Assembly: GCF_965227785.1 (NCBI RefSeq)
Contig: NZ_OZ245785.1
Coordinates: 930,001 to 994,000 of the forward strand
From: Gracilimonas sp965227785
GTDB taxonomy: Bacteria; Bacteroidota; Rhodothermia; Balneolales; Balneolaceae
DNA length: 64,000 bases
Direction of reading: 5' to 3'
The notes beneath the pieces were generated by a model. That model did no database searches, was not told where the DNA came from, and saw nothing but the letters and a program-made list of their open reading frames with translations. This document shows positions 8,085-16,660 of this stretch, piece by piece; within the stretch, counting starts at the first letter, position 1, and each line of letters opens with the position of its first letter. The position numbers and the translations under genes are program-made.

Positions 8085-8111
8085 TTATCGGTTTATGAAT
8101 AAAAATCTTAA
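8085..8111 (-). promoter_or_regulatory. Sigma-28 (FliA)-like promoter of motA
   Basis: On the minus strand the sequence reads TTAAGATT-N11-ACCGATAA, against the FliA consensus TAAAGTTT-N11-GCCGATAA (6/8 and 7/8 matches, exact spacing). The predicted transcription start falls at or next to the motA ATG, so the mRNA would be nearly leaderless; this weakens the call. The same spacing and TTAAG core recur upstream of cheW, the tonB-like gene and cheY. Confidence 0.55.
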
Positions 8112-8206
8112 GAGGATATCCCCTGTTTTTCTAAAAGCGTACAAGAAATTGTCTGTACCTGTTACTGAATTGGTATCGGCACTTTTTAGAAGTTCATAAG
8201 CATAAA

Positions 8207-8259
8207 AAAACTCCACCCCCATAATTGATCCACCGACCAATTCATGTGAGCAGAGTTTT
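8207..8259 (-). terminator. Terminator after flgE (long hairpin plus T-run)
   Basis: Arms AAAACTC (8207-8213) and GAGTTTT (8253-8259) flank an inner stem AATTG/CAATT (8223-8227 / 8238-8242). On the minus strand the structure ends in a run of seven T. It probably ends the flgB-flgE transcript, so motA needs its own promoter or read-through. Confidence 0.6.
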
Positions 8260-8275
8260 AACCTTAACTATGAAA

Positions 8276-8297
8276 AATTAGCTACGTTCGGCTAATT
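8276..8297 (-). terminator. Small hairpin overlapping the flgE stop codon
   Basis: AATTAGC-N8-GCTAATT, followed on the minus strand by TTTT. Only two GC pairs, so weak on its own; it may act with the larger terminator just downstream. Confidence 0.35.
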
Positions 8298-9918
8298 ATC
8301 TTTTCAGATTCACCGCTTCTGTCAACATCTCGTCAGAAGTTGTGATAACACGTGCATTCGACTGATAAGCACGCTGTGATGTAATCATATTTGTGAACTC
8401 TTTGGCAAGATCAACGTTTGATCCTTCCAAAGAACCGGAGTTAATGGCCGTTCCTGCAAAACTATCGGCTGTATTTACAAACATCTCACCGGCAGCTGAG
8501 GTAGCACGGAACAACCCGCTGCCTACCATTTCAAGTCCGTTCTGGTTTTGAACCTGCGCAAGAGCAAGCTGTGCCAGAACCGTACTGTTACCGTTGTCAT
8601 AAATTCCCTGAACCTGTCCGGCTCCGTCTATGGCAACGTCAATAAGCTGCCCTTGTGTGTAGCCATCCTGACTTATCACCTTAGCAGAATTAGACCCTGC
8701 ATATTGAGTAAACCGTGTTCCCGTTTGAGAATCACCGAGGTTTACAGAGAAGCTGGATGTGCTGGCTCCGCGGCCTGGCTCAAATGTCATGTTCAACATG
8801 TCGCCCGATGAAAGTTGTCCTAATTCATCAAAAGTAAGCGTTCCGGAAGCTCCACTCGAAATGGTTTCACCATCAAGGAACCGAGCGTCGTATTGCCACT
8901 CATTGGTGCCGGTCTGGGTAAACTCAAGCATCAGTGAGTGTGCCTGGCCAAGATCATCGTAAACTGTGGTACTCATAGTCTGTGTATTGGTCTGCCCTTC
9001 CTGAATGGTTTGCAGTCCCGGGAAGTTGATGTCTCCTGCTCCGGTTATAGACACATTTGAAATGTCAAGGTCACTGTCGCCCATTGTAGCTGAGCGAAGG
9101 TTCATCATTCCGTCAATCAGTGAGAGCTGGCCTTCTGCTGAGGTCAATCCGCTGTTGAAGCTGTTGATCATATCTCCAACTGTATCACCCGCAGAGTAGG
9201 TGTGATTAATGGTTGTTGCGGTTCCGTCATTCAGGGTAACATCAAATGAAATCACGTCACCGGCTGAAAGGTCTGTCAGTGTTTGGCTGAGATCGTTAAT
9301 CGGTGTAGCTAAGGTAGCATTGTCACCCGTTGCAGTTGTGAACCCACTTTGTGCCTGCAGTACTTTACTCACACTGGTTCCTGCATTCAGGTTACCGGCA
9401 AGCGTTACGTTATCTGTTTTCTTTGGAGGAAGTACGTTTTCAAAATCGATACGAACATCTTCTGCTGCCCCACCGCCCAGAATATTCCCGGAACTGTCAG
9501 CGATATATCCCTGAACCGAACGCCCGGCCTGATCAACCAGCATACCGTCTTTGTTAAACACAAAGTTACCGGCACGGGTCATCAGGTTTTCTCCACCGTC
9601 AGAAACCATAAAGTATCCTTCGCCTTCGATGGCTAAATCGGTTGAACGGCCTGTACTTTGCATCGCGCCCTGGCTAAAGTCACGGCTGATGGAAGATACG
9701 CGTACTCCCAACCCTACCTGGTTGCTTAACTGCGGGGAAGAATCTCCACCACCGCCTGCCCGGCCTAAACGCTCACTCATCATCTCAGCAAAAGTTACCG
9801 ATGATGATTTGTAGCCCGCCGTTTCTACATTTGCAATGTTATTACCTATAACATCCATTTTGGTTTGAAATGCTCTCAAACCGCTAACACCTGAATTTAA
9901 AGATTTGACTAATGACAT
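8296..9918 (-). CDS. flgE: Flagellar hook protein FlgE
   Basis: A 540-residue hook protein, longer than enterobacterial FlgE (~400) because of an extended variable middle domain rich in Ser/Thr/Gly/Asp. The N terminus carries the rod/hook signature (LNSGVSGLRAFQTKMDVIGNNIANVETAGYK) and the C terminus the partner helix (AKEFTNMITSQRAYQSNARVITTSDEML). Both pack as the axial coiled coil. A good Shine-Dalgarno (AGGAG, 7 nt before ATG) supports the start. It is the last gene of the first flagellar unit, 93 bp after flgD, its cap protein partner. Confidence 0.96.
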   Translation of the reverse strand: MSLVKSLNSGVSGLRAFQTKMDVIGNNIANVETAGYKSSSVTFAEMMSERLGRAGGGGDSSPQLSNQVGLGVRVSSISRDFSQGAMQSTGRSTDLAIEGEGYFMVSDGGENLMTRAGNFVFNKDGMLVDQAGRSVQGYIADSSGNILGGGAAEDVRIDFENVLPPKKTDNVTLAGNLNAGTSVSKVLQAQSGFTTATGDNATLATPINDLSQTLTDLSAGDVISFDVTLNDGTATTINHTYSAGDTVGDMINSFNSGLTSAEGQLSLIDGMMNLRSATMGDSDLDISNVSITGAGDINFPGLQTIQEGQTNTQTMSTTVYDDLGQAHSLMLEFTQTGTNEWQYDARFLDGETISSGASGTLTFDELGQLSSGDMLNMTFEPGRGASTSSFSVNLGDSQTGTRFTQYAGSNSAKVISQDGYTQGQLIDVAIDGAGQVQGIYDNGNSTVLAQLALAQVQNQNGLEMVGSGLFRATSAAGEMFVNTADSFAGTAINSGSLEGSNVDLAKEFTNMITSQRAYQSNARVITTSDEMLTEAVNLKR

Positions 9919-10011
9919 AAGTTATCTCCTGTCTTTTTGAAAATTGCAGCCTTTAGTACTGCCGGGCGATGCTACTCAATGCCCCTTTTTGTTTTTTTTG
10001 ATTAATTACGT

Positions 10012-10692
10012 TTAGAATATTCCAGTACCTACTTCTTCAACATCACCAATAGGTATTTCTACATCATTCACCGAGAGAAATACTCCTTCCGATGTATAAC
10101 GTACTCTGTCGGCTATACCTTCGATAAATACCAGCGAGCCTACCGGGTTATCCCCGTTCGCTGCCTTAACTTCTATGGTATAATCTCCTTCTCCCATGCG
10201 GTCACCGGCATTGTTCAGCCCGTCCCATGTCCAGTCGTGGTCGCCGGATGACAACCCGTTCATTGTTTCGCGGCGAATTTCTGACCCACTCGCATCGCGG
10301 ATGATAATCTCAACCGAGTCAGCCGAGTTATTCAGTTCAAACTGAATATCAGAATTGCCTTCAGCACCAAGGTGAACCTCATTGCTCAGTGCCTTCACCT
10401 GCTTTCCGGTAAGTGAAGCCGCCATGGAATTAGTTAAGCTGGCGCTCATCATATCCTGGCTGCCTTGTAAAGTTTTAAGCCCGTTATTTACGCTAATCAG
10501 TTGTTCTACCGAGTTAAACTGTGCCAGCTGTGAGGCAAACTCTGCTCCATCCATAGGATTAATGGGGTCCTGATTACGCATTTGCGCTACCAACAGGTGT
10601 AAAAATTCCTGTTGCCCGAGCTGACTTTTCTTAGTCTGCCCTTGCTGAGCAAATGCTCCTGAAGCTTGTGAAGTTATGCTATTTACATCCAT
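10012..10692 (-). CDS. flgD: Hook-capping scaffold protein FlgD
   Basis: A 226-residue FlgD. The conserved N-terminal block (GQQEFLHLLVAQMRNQDPINPMDG, then FASQLAQFNSVEQL) covers residues ~25-70. The C-terminal part contains the FlgD Ig-like/Tudor region (DWTWDGLNNAGDRMGEGDYTIEV pattern). It caps the growing hook and promotes FlgE assembly. It follows fliK by 12 bp and precedes flgE. Confidence 0.93.
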   Translation of the reverse strand: MDVNSITSQASGAFAQQGQTKKSQLGQQEFLHLLVAQMRNQDPINPMDGAEFASQLAQFNSVEQLISVNNGLKTLQGSQDMMSASLTNSMAASLTGKQVKALSNEVHLGAEGNSDIQFELNNSADSVEIIIRDASGSEIRRETMNGLSSGDHDWTWDGLNNAGDRMGEGDYTIEVKAANGDNPVGSLVFIEGIADRVRYTSEGVFLSVNDVEIPIGDVEEVGTGIF

Positions 10693-10704
10693 GGTTCGGT
10701 TCCT

Positions 10705-12564
10705 TTAAGCAGTCCATTCCATTTGGTTGTACCCAAATCGTCGGACGGTTTGTTGTAAGTTCTTTTCAGTGGTTTTTTGGGCTGTTGACTGTTCTTTCTC
10801 AGCACCTGATTTTGTCATCGCAGTTTTTTGCCGGGAGGATGACGGGTTCCCAAAGAAACCTGACATCTCCTGCCCTTGATCACCGCCATCAAACTGAAGG
10901 TTGACGTCCAGTTGACATTCCTGCTCCAGGTGTTGTTTAATTTCTTGTTCATACTGCTGCATCAGGCGACTTAACTCCACACTTGTAGTTGCCAGCTTCA
11001 CCTGCAATACGCCATCTACCTGTCGGGTAGAAAGCTGAATACTGTTCCCGTCTTCCAGTTCAAAACTGTGCTTTTGCCATGTTTCTGGAGTTGCTTTACC
11101 GGCTGAAATCGTTTTCTGAACAGCCTGAGTAAGCGATGGCATCACAGTTCTTCGAACCAGCATATTTGAGACGGGCATTTCCCCCATTCTGGCAAACAAA
11201 GCGTTGGAAGTATCCTTCTGCTCAGTCATCTCAACCGATTCTTTTAGATATTCTTTCAACATCAGCTCATGCTCGGTAGTCATTACAGAATTCTGACCGG
11301 CACTCATTTGATTCTGAATGGCCTGAACCGGAACATCGAGTTGCGATAAAAAGGAAAGCGGTGCTTTTGCATCTCTGCCCTGGGTTATAATATCAAGTCG
11401 CTCTGAGGTCAGTTCCTGCCGGCCAGAAAAAGCGTAGTTTTCACGAAACCTCTTTTCTCTTACCTCTTCGGCCTTTTGACTTTGAATGCCTTGGTTTAAC
11501 TCAGCAGCACCTGTAGAAGTTTGGCCGTTAGCTGCCCGGATTGCCTGTTTTGTAACATCTACCCCTTCTTCAGTCTCCGCATCATTTGTCTCAGTATTTT
11601 CTGTTACCTGCTGCTTCTGAACTTTATTTACTGATGCTGATGCTTGGTCAAAAACTTTTTGATTTTTCTTCTGTGAAGCTGCTGCTTCGGTTGTTAAGGA
11701 TTCGGCTGAAGCCGGGTTGTTTAGATTATTAGTTGAAGAAGATTTCATTGAATCTCCTTCAGACTCCTGAAGTTCGATTTCCGATTCCGGTACAATTTCT
11801 TTCACCGAAGCAGCATTTTTAGTTGTCCCCTCTCCTTCAGTTGTTTCAGAAACTTCGGGTCCACTCTTAACCGAAGACAGAGTTTGAGAAGTAACCGGTT
11901 CAATGGATTTAACTTCTCCGGATTCCTGCTCAGCAGCCGGTTTCACAACTTGATCTGCTTTTTCTGTTTCTGAAACAGTCGTGGTATCCGCTGTTTCAAG
12001 ATTCACTTCAGAATTCGAGGTTTCCCGTATATCTGCGACCGTTTTTGAAATGGTAGATGCCTCCGAATTCTGTTCAGTTTCGATCGTAGTTCCGGGTGTT
12101 TTTATGTTCTTACCAATTGCCTCGCTTTCGATCTCGGCAGCGGTTAAAGAAGAGTCTTCGCCGGCATCGGTTAACTCTGCTTCCCCCAGCTCAACTTTAG
12201 ATTTGCTTTCAGATTCAGGCGATTTTAACTCAGGAACCTTGACTTCTTTCTCTGCCCCGGTTATTTCCTGTTTCTCTTCATTTTCCTCTGACTCTTGCCC
12301 CGCTACTTTCTCTTCTCCTGAAACTTCAGCTTCAACAACTGCGGTTTCATTGTCAGTAGTTGCTTCTTCTGACTGAGTTTCCCCCTTTTTTGAAGAAGTA
12401 ATTTCGGATTCCCCCTGCTGACCAAATTCCTGAACTTTTTTCAGTATAGAACCAAATAACCCCGGAGATACCTGTTCTCCTTCAGCTCCAGCTGTTTTGG
12501 TGATATTTGTTGCCAGACCGGCTTCTTTACTGCTTCCGGCCGATGATAATAACTGCTTTATCAT
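10705..12564 (-). CDS. fliK: Flagellar hook-length control protein FliK
   Basis: A 619-residue protein. Residues ~30-400 are extremely rich in Glu, Ser, Thr and Val and predicted disordered, which suits the molecular-ruler part of FliK. The C-terminal ~100-130 residues match the Flg_hook domain (FELEDGNSIQLSTRQVDGVLQVKLATTSVELSRLMQQYEQEIKQHLEQECQLDVNLQF pattern) that switches export specificity. It overlaps the motE-like gene by 4 bp (ATGA). Family identity is clear from the C-terminal domain and position; the N-terminal part is not conserved. Confidence 0.85.
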   Translation of the reverse strand: MIKQLLSSAGSSKEAGLATNITKTAGAEGEQVSPGLFGSILKKVQEFGQQGESEITSSKKGETQSEEATTDNETAVVEAEVSGEEKVAGQESEENEEKQEITGAEKEVKVPELKSPESESKSKVELGEAELTDAGEDSSLTAAEIESEAIGKNIKTPGTTIETEQNSEASTISKTVADIRETSNSEVNLETADTTTVSETEKADQVVKPAAEQESGEVKSIEPVTSQTLSSVKSGPEVSETTEGEGTTKNAASVKEIVPESEIELQESEGDSMKSSSTNNLNNPASAESLTTEAAASQKKNQKVFDQASASVNKVQKQQVTENTETNDAETEEGVDVTKQAIRAANGQTSTGAAELNQGIQSQKAEEVREKRFRENYAFSGRQELTSERLDIITQGRDAKAPLSFLSQLDVPVQAIQNQMSAGQNSVMTTEHELMLKEYLKESVEMTEQKDTSNALFARMGEMPVSNMLVRRTVMPSLTQAVQKTISAGKATPETWQKHSFELEDGNSIQLSTRQVDGVLQVKLATTSVELSRLMQQYEQEIKQHLEQECQLDVNLQFDGGDQGQEMSGFFGNPSSSRQKTAMTKSGAEKEQSTAQKTTEKNLQQTVRRFGYNQMEWTA

Positions 12565-13139
12565 AACATAATCTCCGTCATGAGTTTTGCTGCTTTACCT
12601 GAGTTCAGAGAGCGTAAAATCTTTTCGCGCTGAATGGTGCCTCCTCCATTGTAAAGCCGCACCAATTGCTCGTTGGTCATTTTTTCCAGGATGGGAGCCA
12701 AGTCATCTTCTTCCAGGTTCAACAAACTTTTAATACGTTGAGCAAACTCTTCTTTGCTGAGCTCCTGAATATCTTCTGTATCGGTTTCTTCCGGCTGATT
12801 TGCTCTAAGCATCTCGATCTCAGCGATCAGAGAATCTACTCTCTTATGCAGAACCGTATTTTCTTCCAGTGCCAGTTGAAGCTCATTGGTAATCAGGGTA
12901 TCAACGGCCACAGAATCCATAACCATTGTCGTATCAGAGAGAACAGCAATCACTGAATCTGACTGAACTGGTATACCTAACGCATCAAATTCCGAATCAG
13001 CCTTTTCTTCTTGCGCCTGCACCAATTCCTGGTAGTCTTCTTTGTTGATATAAGGATACAGAAAATACATGGCGACAATCATCACCAACAGTGGTACAGT
13101 TATTAAACCTGCAATTTTAAGTATTACTGCTTTATTCAT
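12561..13139 (-). CDS. MotE-like flagellar protein (membrane helix, coiled coil, MgtE_N-like domain)
   Basis: A 192-residue protein with an N-terminal membrane helix (about residues 9-30), a central segment likely to form a coiled coil (~80-110) and a C-terminal helical domain (FAQRIKSLLNLEEDDLAPILEKMTNEQLVRLY...AAKLMTEIM) that resembles the MgtE_N-like fold of MotE/YlxF proteins. Those proteins sit between fliJ and fliK in many flagellar operons and help stator or hook assembly. The position here is identical. The name is inferred from architecture and synteny, hence no symbol. Confidence 0.7.
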   Translation of the reverse strand: MNKAVILKIAGLITVPLLVMIVAMYFLYPYINKEDYQELVQAQEEKADSEFDALGIPVQSDSVIAVLSDTTMVMDSVAVDTLITNELQLALEENTVLHKRVDSLIAEIEMLRANQPEETDTEDIQELSKEEFAQRIKSLLNLEEDDLAPILEKMTNEQLVRLYNGGGTIQREKILRSLNSGKAAKLMTEIML

Positions 13140-13142
13140 CGC

Positions 13143-13571
13143 TTAACGGCTAAATGATTGAGTTGCAATTTCGTCCATAAACTTCTGTTCGTCTTTGGCC
13201 ATCCGTTCTGAAAAAAGTCCCTTTTCAAATTCCTTCACTTTTTCGAGGATGTGCAGATTTTTATAAGCGTCAGCCAGTTTTTCTCTTTCCTTCGATACTT
13301 CTACTTCCGCCTTGTCTAAATCGCGACTTAGTTCTTCCATTTTCTGGTGCACCTGTTGCAGGTGTGCCGACCTCCGTCTGATCATGTGAATGTTCTCAAC
13401 CGAGTTATCCTCAGAGTTTTCCAGAAAAGTTTTCAATTTCCCCTGTACATCATCACGCACATCGCTGATCTTTTGTTTTTTGGAAACCTGCTCTGCCAGT
13501 TTTTGCTTCTGGAGCTTTTCCTGGTGTTTCCGAACTTTAAGAACCGGTGCAAGAGAGAATTTGAATTTCAT
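13143..13571 (-). CDS. fliJ: Flagellar export chaperone FliJ
   Basis: A 142-residue almost entirely helical, Lys/Glu-rich protein beginning FKFSLAPVLKVRKHQEKLQKQ, the usual FliJ opening. A long antiparallel coiled coil is expected. FliJ fits into the FliI ATPase ring and links it to the FlhA gate. It lies 18 bp after fliI and 3 bp before the motE-like gene. Confidence 0.88.
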   Translation of the reverse strand: MKFKFSLAPVLKVRKHQEKLQKQKLAEQVSKKQKISDVRDDVQGKLKTFLENSEDNSVENIHMIRRRSAHLQQVHQKMEELSRDLDKAEVEVSKEREKLADAYKNLHILEKVKEFEKGLFSERMAKDEQKFMDEIATQSFSR

Positions 13572-13589
13572 GTCTGTTGCTCGTGATTT

Positions 13590-14924
13590 TTATTCAAGAA
13601 TTTTCTTTAGCGTATCCCAGAGATCATCGCTGAAATCTGTTTCGTTTAAGTCTTGTATCAAAAATGATTCCAAACCCGGATGTTTTTTTATGGATTCATC
13701 AATTTTTGGGTTCGAACCTTTCACATAAGCGCCAATATTGATCAGGTCTTCGGCCTCGCGATAAGTAGCTAACAACTCGCGGGCTTTCATAGCAATTTGT
13801 CGTTGTTCGGGTGTCACAATCCTGGTCATTACCCGCGAAATACTTTCGAGAATATCAATCGCCGGATAATGGTTTTTATGCGCTAATCGTCGGGAAAGCA
13901 CGATATGCCCGTCTAAAATAGACCGCACGGCATCAGCGATGGGCTCGTTCATGTCGTCATTATCAACCAAAACGGTGTACAATCCTGTGATGCTTCCCTT
14001 GTGTGTTTTGCCCGGTCGTTCCAGTAATTTCGGAAGTATGGTGAACACACTTGGAGTGTAACCTTTGGTGGTTGGAGGCTCCCCTGAAGCAAGGCCAATT
14101 TCTCGTTGGGCCATGGCAACCCGGGTCACCGAATCCATCATCAAGAGGACATTTTTTCCTTGGTCGCGGAAATATTCTGCAATAGCGGTTGCCGTAAATG
14201 CTCCTTTTACCCGACTCATGGCCGCGCTGTCCGACGTTGCCGCCACCACAACCGACCGCGCCAAGCCTTCTTCACCCAGCGTGTCATGGATAAATTCCTG
14301 TACCTCACGCCCACGCTCACCAATCAGGGCAATCACATTAATATCAGCGGAAGAATGCTTGGCAATCATCCCCATTAAAACAGATTTCCCAACACCGGAA
14401 CCGGCAAAAAGTCCGATTCTCTGTCCGGTTCCCACGGTATTCAAAGCATCCAGGGCGCGGATACCTGTAAACATAATATCATCGATGGGGGCACGATCTA
14501 AGGGAGCTGGAGGATCGTTATGCACAGGCATCTGCCCGGATACACGAATTTGCCCTTTGCCATCAATGGGCTCAGCGTTGGTATCTACCACCCGGCCCAG
14601 CATCTCAAAGCCAACCGGAACATTCAGCGATTGTCCCATGCTTTCCACTTTGCAACCGGCTTTCATACCAACCACACGGTCGTATGGCATCAGCAGGGTT
14701 TTTCCATCTTTCAAGCCAACTACCTCTGCAGGAACTACCGTATTCATTACGGTATGAATGCCGTACACCTCTCCAACCGAGGCTTCCAGTCCGGTACATT
14801 CGATGATCGTACCGATGATTGAAGAAACTTTCCCATAGCGCTTTACCTGAGTCATTTCTCCGCTGATTTTCCCGCGGATAGATTCAAAGTGCTCTTGTAA
14901 GGTGGGCATCTTAGCTATTTCCAT
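13590..14924 (-). CDS. fliI: Flagellum-specific ATPase FliI
   Basis: A 444-residue export ATPase related to F1-beta. It has an N-terminal barrel domain (~25-95), Walker A GSGVGKS at 175-181, the GERGRE loop at 202-207, Walker B LLMMD at 260-264 and a C-terminal domain. With the first ATG it overlaps fliH by 10 bp; a second ATG six codons in (14909) would remove the overlap and is also possible. Confidence 0.96.
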   Translation of the reverse strand: MEIAKMPTLQEHFESIRGKISGEMTQVKRYGKVSSIIGTIIECTGLEASVGEVYGIHTVMNTVVPAEVVGLKDGKTLLMPYDRVVGMKAGCKVESMGQSLNVPVGFEMLGRVVDTNAEPIDGKGQIRVSGQMPVHNDPPAPLDRAPIDDIMFTGIRALDALNTVGTGQRIGLFAGSGVGKSVLMGMIAKHSSADINVIALIGERGREVQEFIHDTLGEEGLARSVVVAATSDSAAMSRVKGAFTATAIAEYFRDQGKNVLLMMDSVTRVAMAQREIGLASGEPPTTKGYTPSVFTILPKLLERPGKTHKGSITGLYTVLVDNDDMNEPIADAVRSILDGHIVLSRRLAHKNHYPAIDILESISRVMTRIVTPEQRQIAMKARELLATYREAEDLINIGAYVKGSNPKIDESIKKHPGLESFLIQDLNETDFSDDLWDTLKKILE

Positions 14925-15601
14925 GAGGGCAGGGCTAAGGTCTTTTTAAATTCATTCAGCATTTCCCTGAAATTATGTACCACGGTTTCTTCCTGGGTTT
15001 CCAGCCGGAACTCGCCGGGATTGCATTCTTCTGAAACCTGCATGTTCAGCACCATGCTTTTCGAGAAATCATCTTTTAGTGCGTGCACAAATTCTAAATC
15101 ATCTTCACAAACCCAAAGAATGGGCTTCGATTGCTCGTTAATCTTTTGCAATAGCGGGGCTAATTTTTCTTCCAGGGATTCCCTGATAGCCGGATTTTCA
15201 ACCGGGATGCCAAGAATAGATTCGCTGATCTCAAATACCATATCCAACAGGCCCGGCTCCAGTATCTGTTGGCGGGTTTTCCATTCCTCATGAGCTTGAG
15301 TCATAGCTTCTCTTAGTACCGAAAGCTTGTCATCAATTTCAGCCCTAGCTTCTTCTATGCCTTCAGTTTGGCCTGCATTAAATCCTTCAGCGTAAGCTTC
15401 ATTGCGAACCTGTTCAAGCTTTCTTTTCCAACGGGAATCTCTTTCATCAAGTAACTCATTAATATCTGTCGTCTTTTCCGTGTATTCATCGTCTTCGTTT
15501 CTAACCTCACTTTCATTAAAAATCATCTGGTAATTCAGGCGTTTACTTCCCTCATTAAACCAGCTTATTTGATTATTTTCTAAGACCTTCTGAGTTCTCA
15601 T
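14915..15601 (-). CDS. fliH: Flagellar assembly protein FliH
   Basis: A 228-residue helical, acidic protein. It has a central coiled coil (~45-110) with Gly/Glu/Ala repeats (EAYAEGFNAGQTEGIEEARAE), typical of FliH/V-ATPase E-type stalks, and a C-terminal globular part. FliH regulates FliI and links it to the C-ring. Position between fliG and fliI supports the call. Confidence 0.85.
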   Translation of the reverse strand: MRTQKVLENNQISWFNEGSKRLNYQMIFNESEVRNEDDEYTEKTTDINELLDERDSRWKRKLEQVRNEAYAEGFNAGQTEGIEEARAEIDDKLSVLREAMTQAHEEWKTRQQILEPGLLDMVFEISESILGIPVENPAIRESLEEKLAPLLQKINEQSKPILWVCEDDLEFVHALKDDFSKSMVLNMQVSEECNPGEFRLETQEETVVHNFREMLNEFKKTLALPSWK

Positions 15602-15606
15602 TCTTC

Positions 15607-16650
15607 TTACTCAACTATCTCTTCTTCGTCCATCTTACGGGTAGAAATCTGGCCGTCTTCTTCCAGTTCTTTAATCTTCTTGATAATACGCTGCTGTGCT
15701 TCTTTCACATCTTTCAGCGCTACCGGACCAAGAGCATCCATATCTTCACGCAGCATGTCGGCCGCACGATTTGACATGTTTTTGAGAAACTTGTTGGCCA
15801 GAGCTTCTTCCACTCCTTTGAGTCCCATAACCATATCGGCTTTTTCCATCTCGTTGATGATAAGCTGAACGGTACGGTCGTCGAAGTGCAGGATATCCTC
15901 GAAGAGGAACATTTGCTCTTTGATATCGCTCGCCATTTGTTCGTCCCTGTCGCGGATACTGTCAAGTACATGGCGCTCAACGGTAATATCAGAGCCGTTA
16001 AGAATTTGGGCCACAATATTGGTTCCGCTTTTCACACGGTCTCCAAGGGTATCCATGCCACCCATATGTTCTTTGATTACTTCCTCAATTTCCTCGATTA
16101 CTTCCATCGAAATTTTATCCATGCTGGCCAGGCGATATACAATATCGGCTTGCAGTTCTTTGTCGAGATACCCAAGGATTTCGGCCGACTTCTCAACTTG
16201 TAGCTGGGATAAAATCAGAGCTGCAACCTGAGGATGCTCATTCTGAATGAACGAGGCAATTTGTGTGATTTTGGTTTGTTGAAATTCGTCAAACACTGTG
16301 CTGCCCGACTGTGCTTTAAGTCTCTTCAGCATCTTCTCTGAATTAGCACTGTCTCCCAATTGAGCAAGCAGGTCTTCGGCAGCATCGACGCCACCTTTCA
16401 GCATGTACTGCTTTACCTCCATGAGAGCATAAAATTCCTGTAAAACAGCATCCACGATTTCTGATTTCACATCCTTAATCTTGGCGATTTCAAGAGTGAT
16501 TTTTTCGATCTCATTTTCATTCAGTGATTTCATCATTGTTGCTGCCGAGCGTGTGCCAATACTCATAATGAGCACCGCCGCTTTTTGAGGACCGTTTAAG
16601 TCCGACACATCATTAAAAACACCTTTTTTACTTCTTGTTGTAGCTGCCAT
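15607..16650 (-). CDS. fliG: Flagellar motor switch protein FliG
   Basis: A 347-residue rotor protein with N-terminal, middle and C-terminal armadillo-like domains. Conserved family stretches include GPQKAAVLIMSIG, the EHPQVAALILSQL middle motif and the torque helix region EDILHFDDRTVQLIINEMEKADMVMGLKG, whose charged residues face MotA. It follows fliF by 10 bp. Confidence 0.96.
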   Translation of the reverse strand: MAATTRSKKGVFNDVSDLNGPQKAAVLIMSIGTRSAATMMKSLNENEIEKITLEIAKIKDVKSEIVDAVLQEFYALMEVKQYMLKGGVDAAEDLLAQLGDSANSEKMLKRLKAQSGSTVFDEFQQTKITQIASFIQNEHPQVAALILSQLQVEKSAEILGYLDKELQADIVYRLASMDKISMEVIEEIEEVIKEHMGGMDTLGDRVKSGTNIVAQILNGSDITVERHVLDSIRDRDEQMASDIKEQMFLFEDILHFDDRTVQLIINEMEKADMVMGLKGVEEALANKFLKNMSNRAADMLREDMDALGPVALKDVKEAQQRIIKKIKELEEDGQISTRKMDEEEIVE

Positions 16651-16660
16651 AATTCCTCTG

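Noticed and set aside
9972..9986. GG-N10-GC spacing upstream of flgE, sigma-54-like
   Set aside because: Only the dinucleotides match; flanks differ (GGGGCA...TAGCAT), and flgE is close behind flgD in the same unit.
14065..14757. 230-codon plus-strand ORF opposite fliI
   Set aside because: Mirror of the highly conserved fliI codons; no start signal or family.
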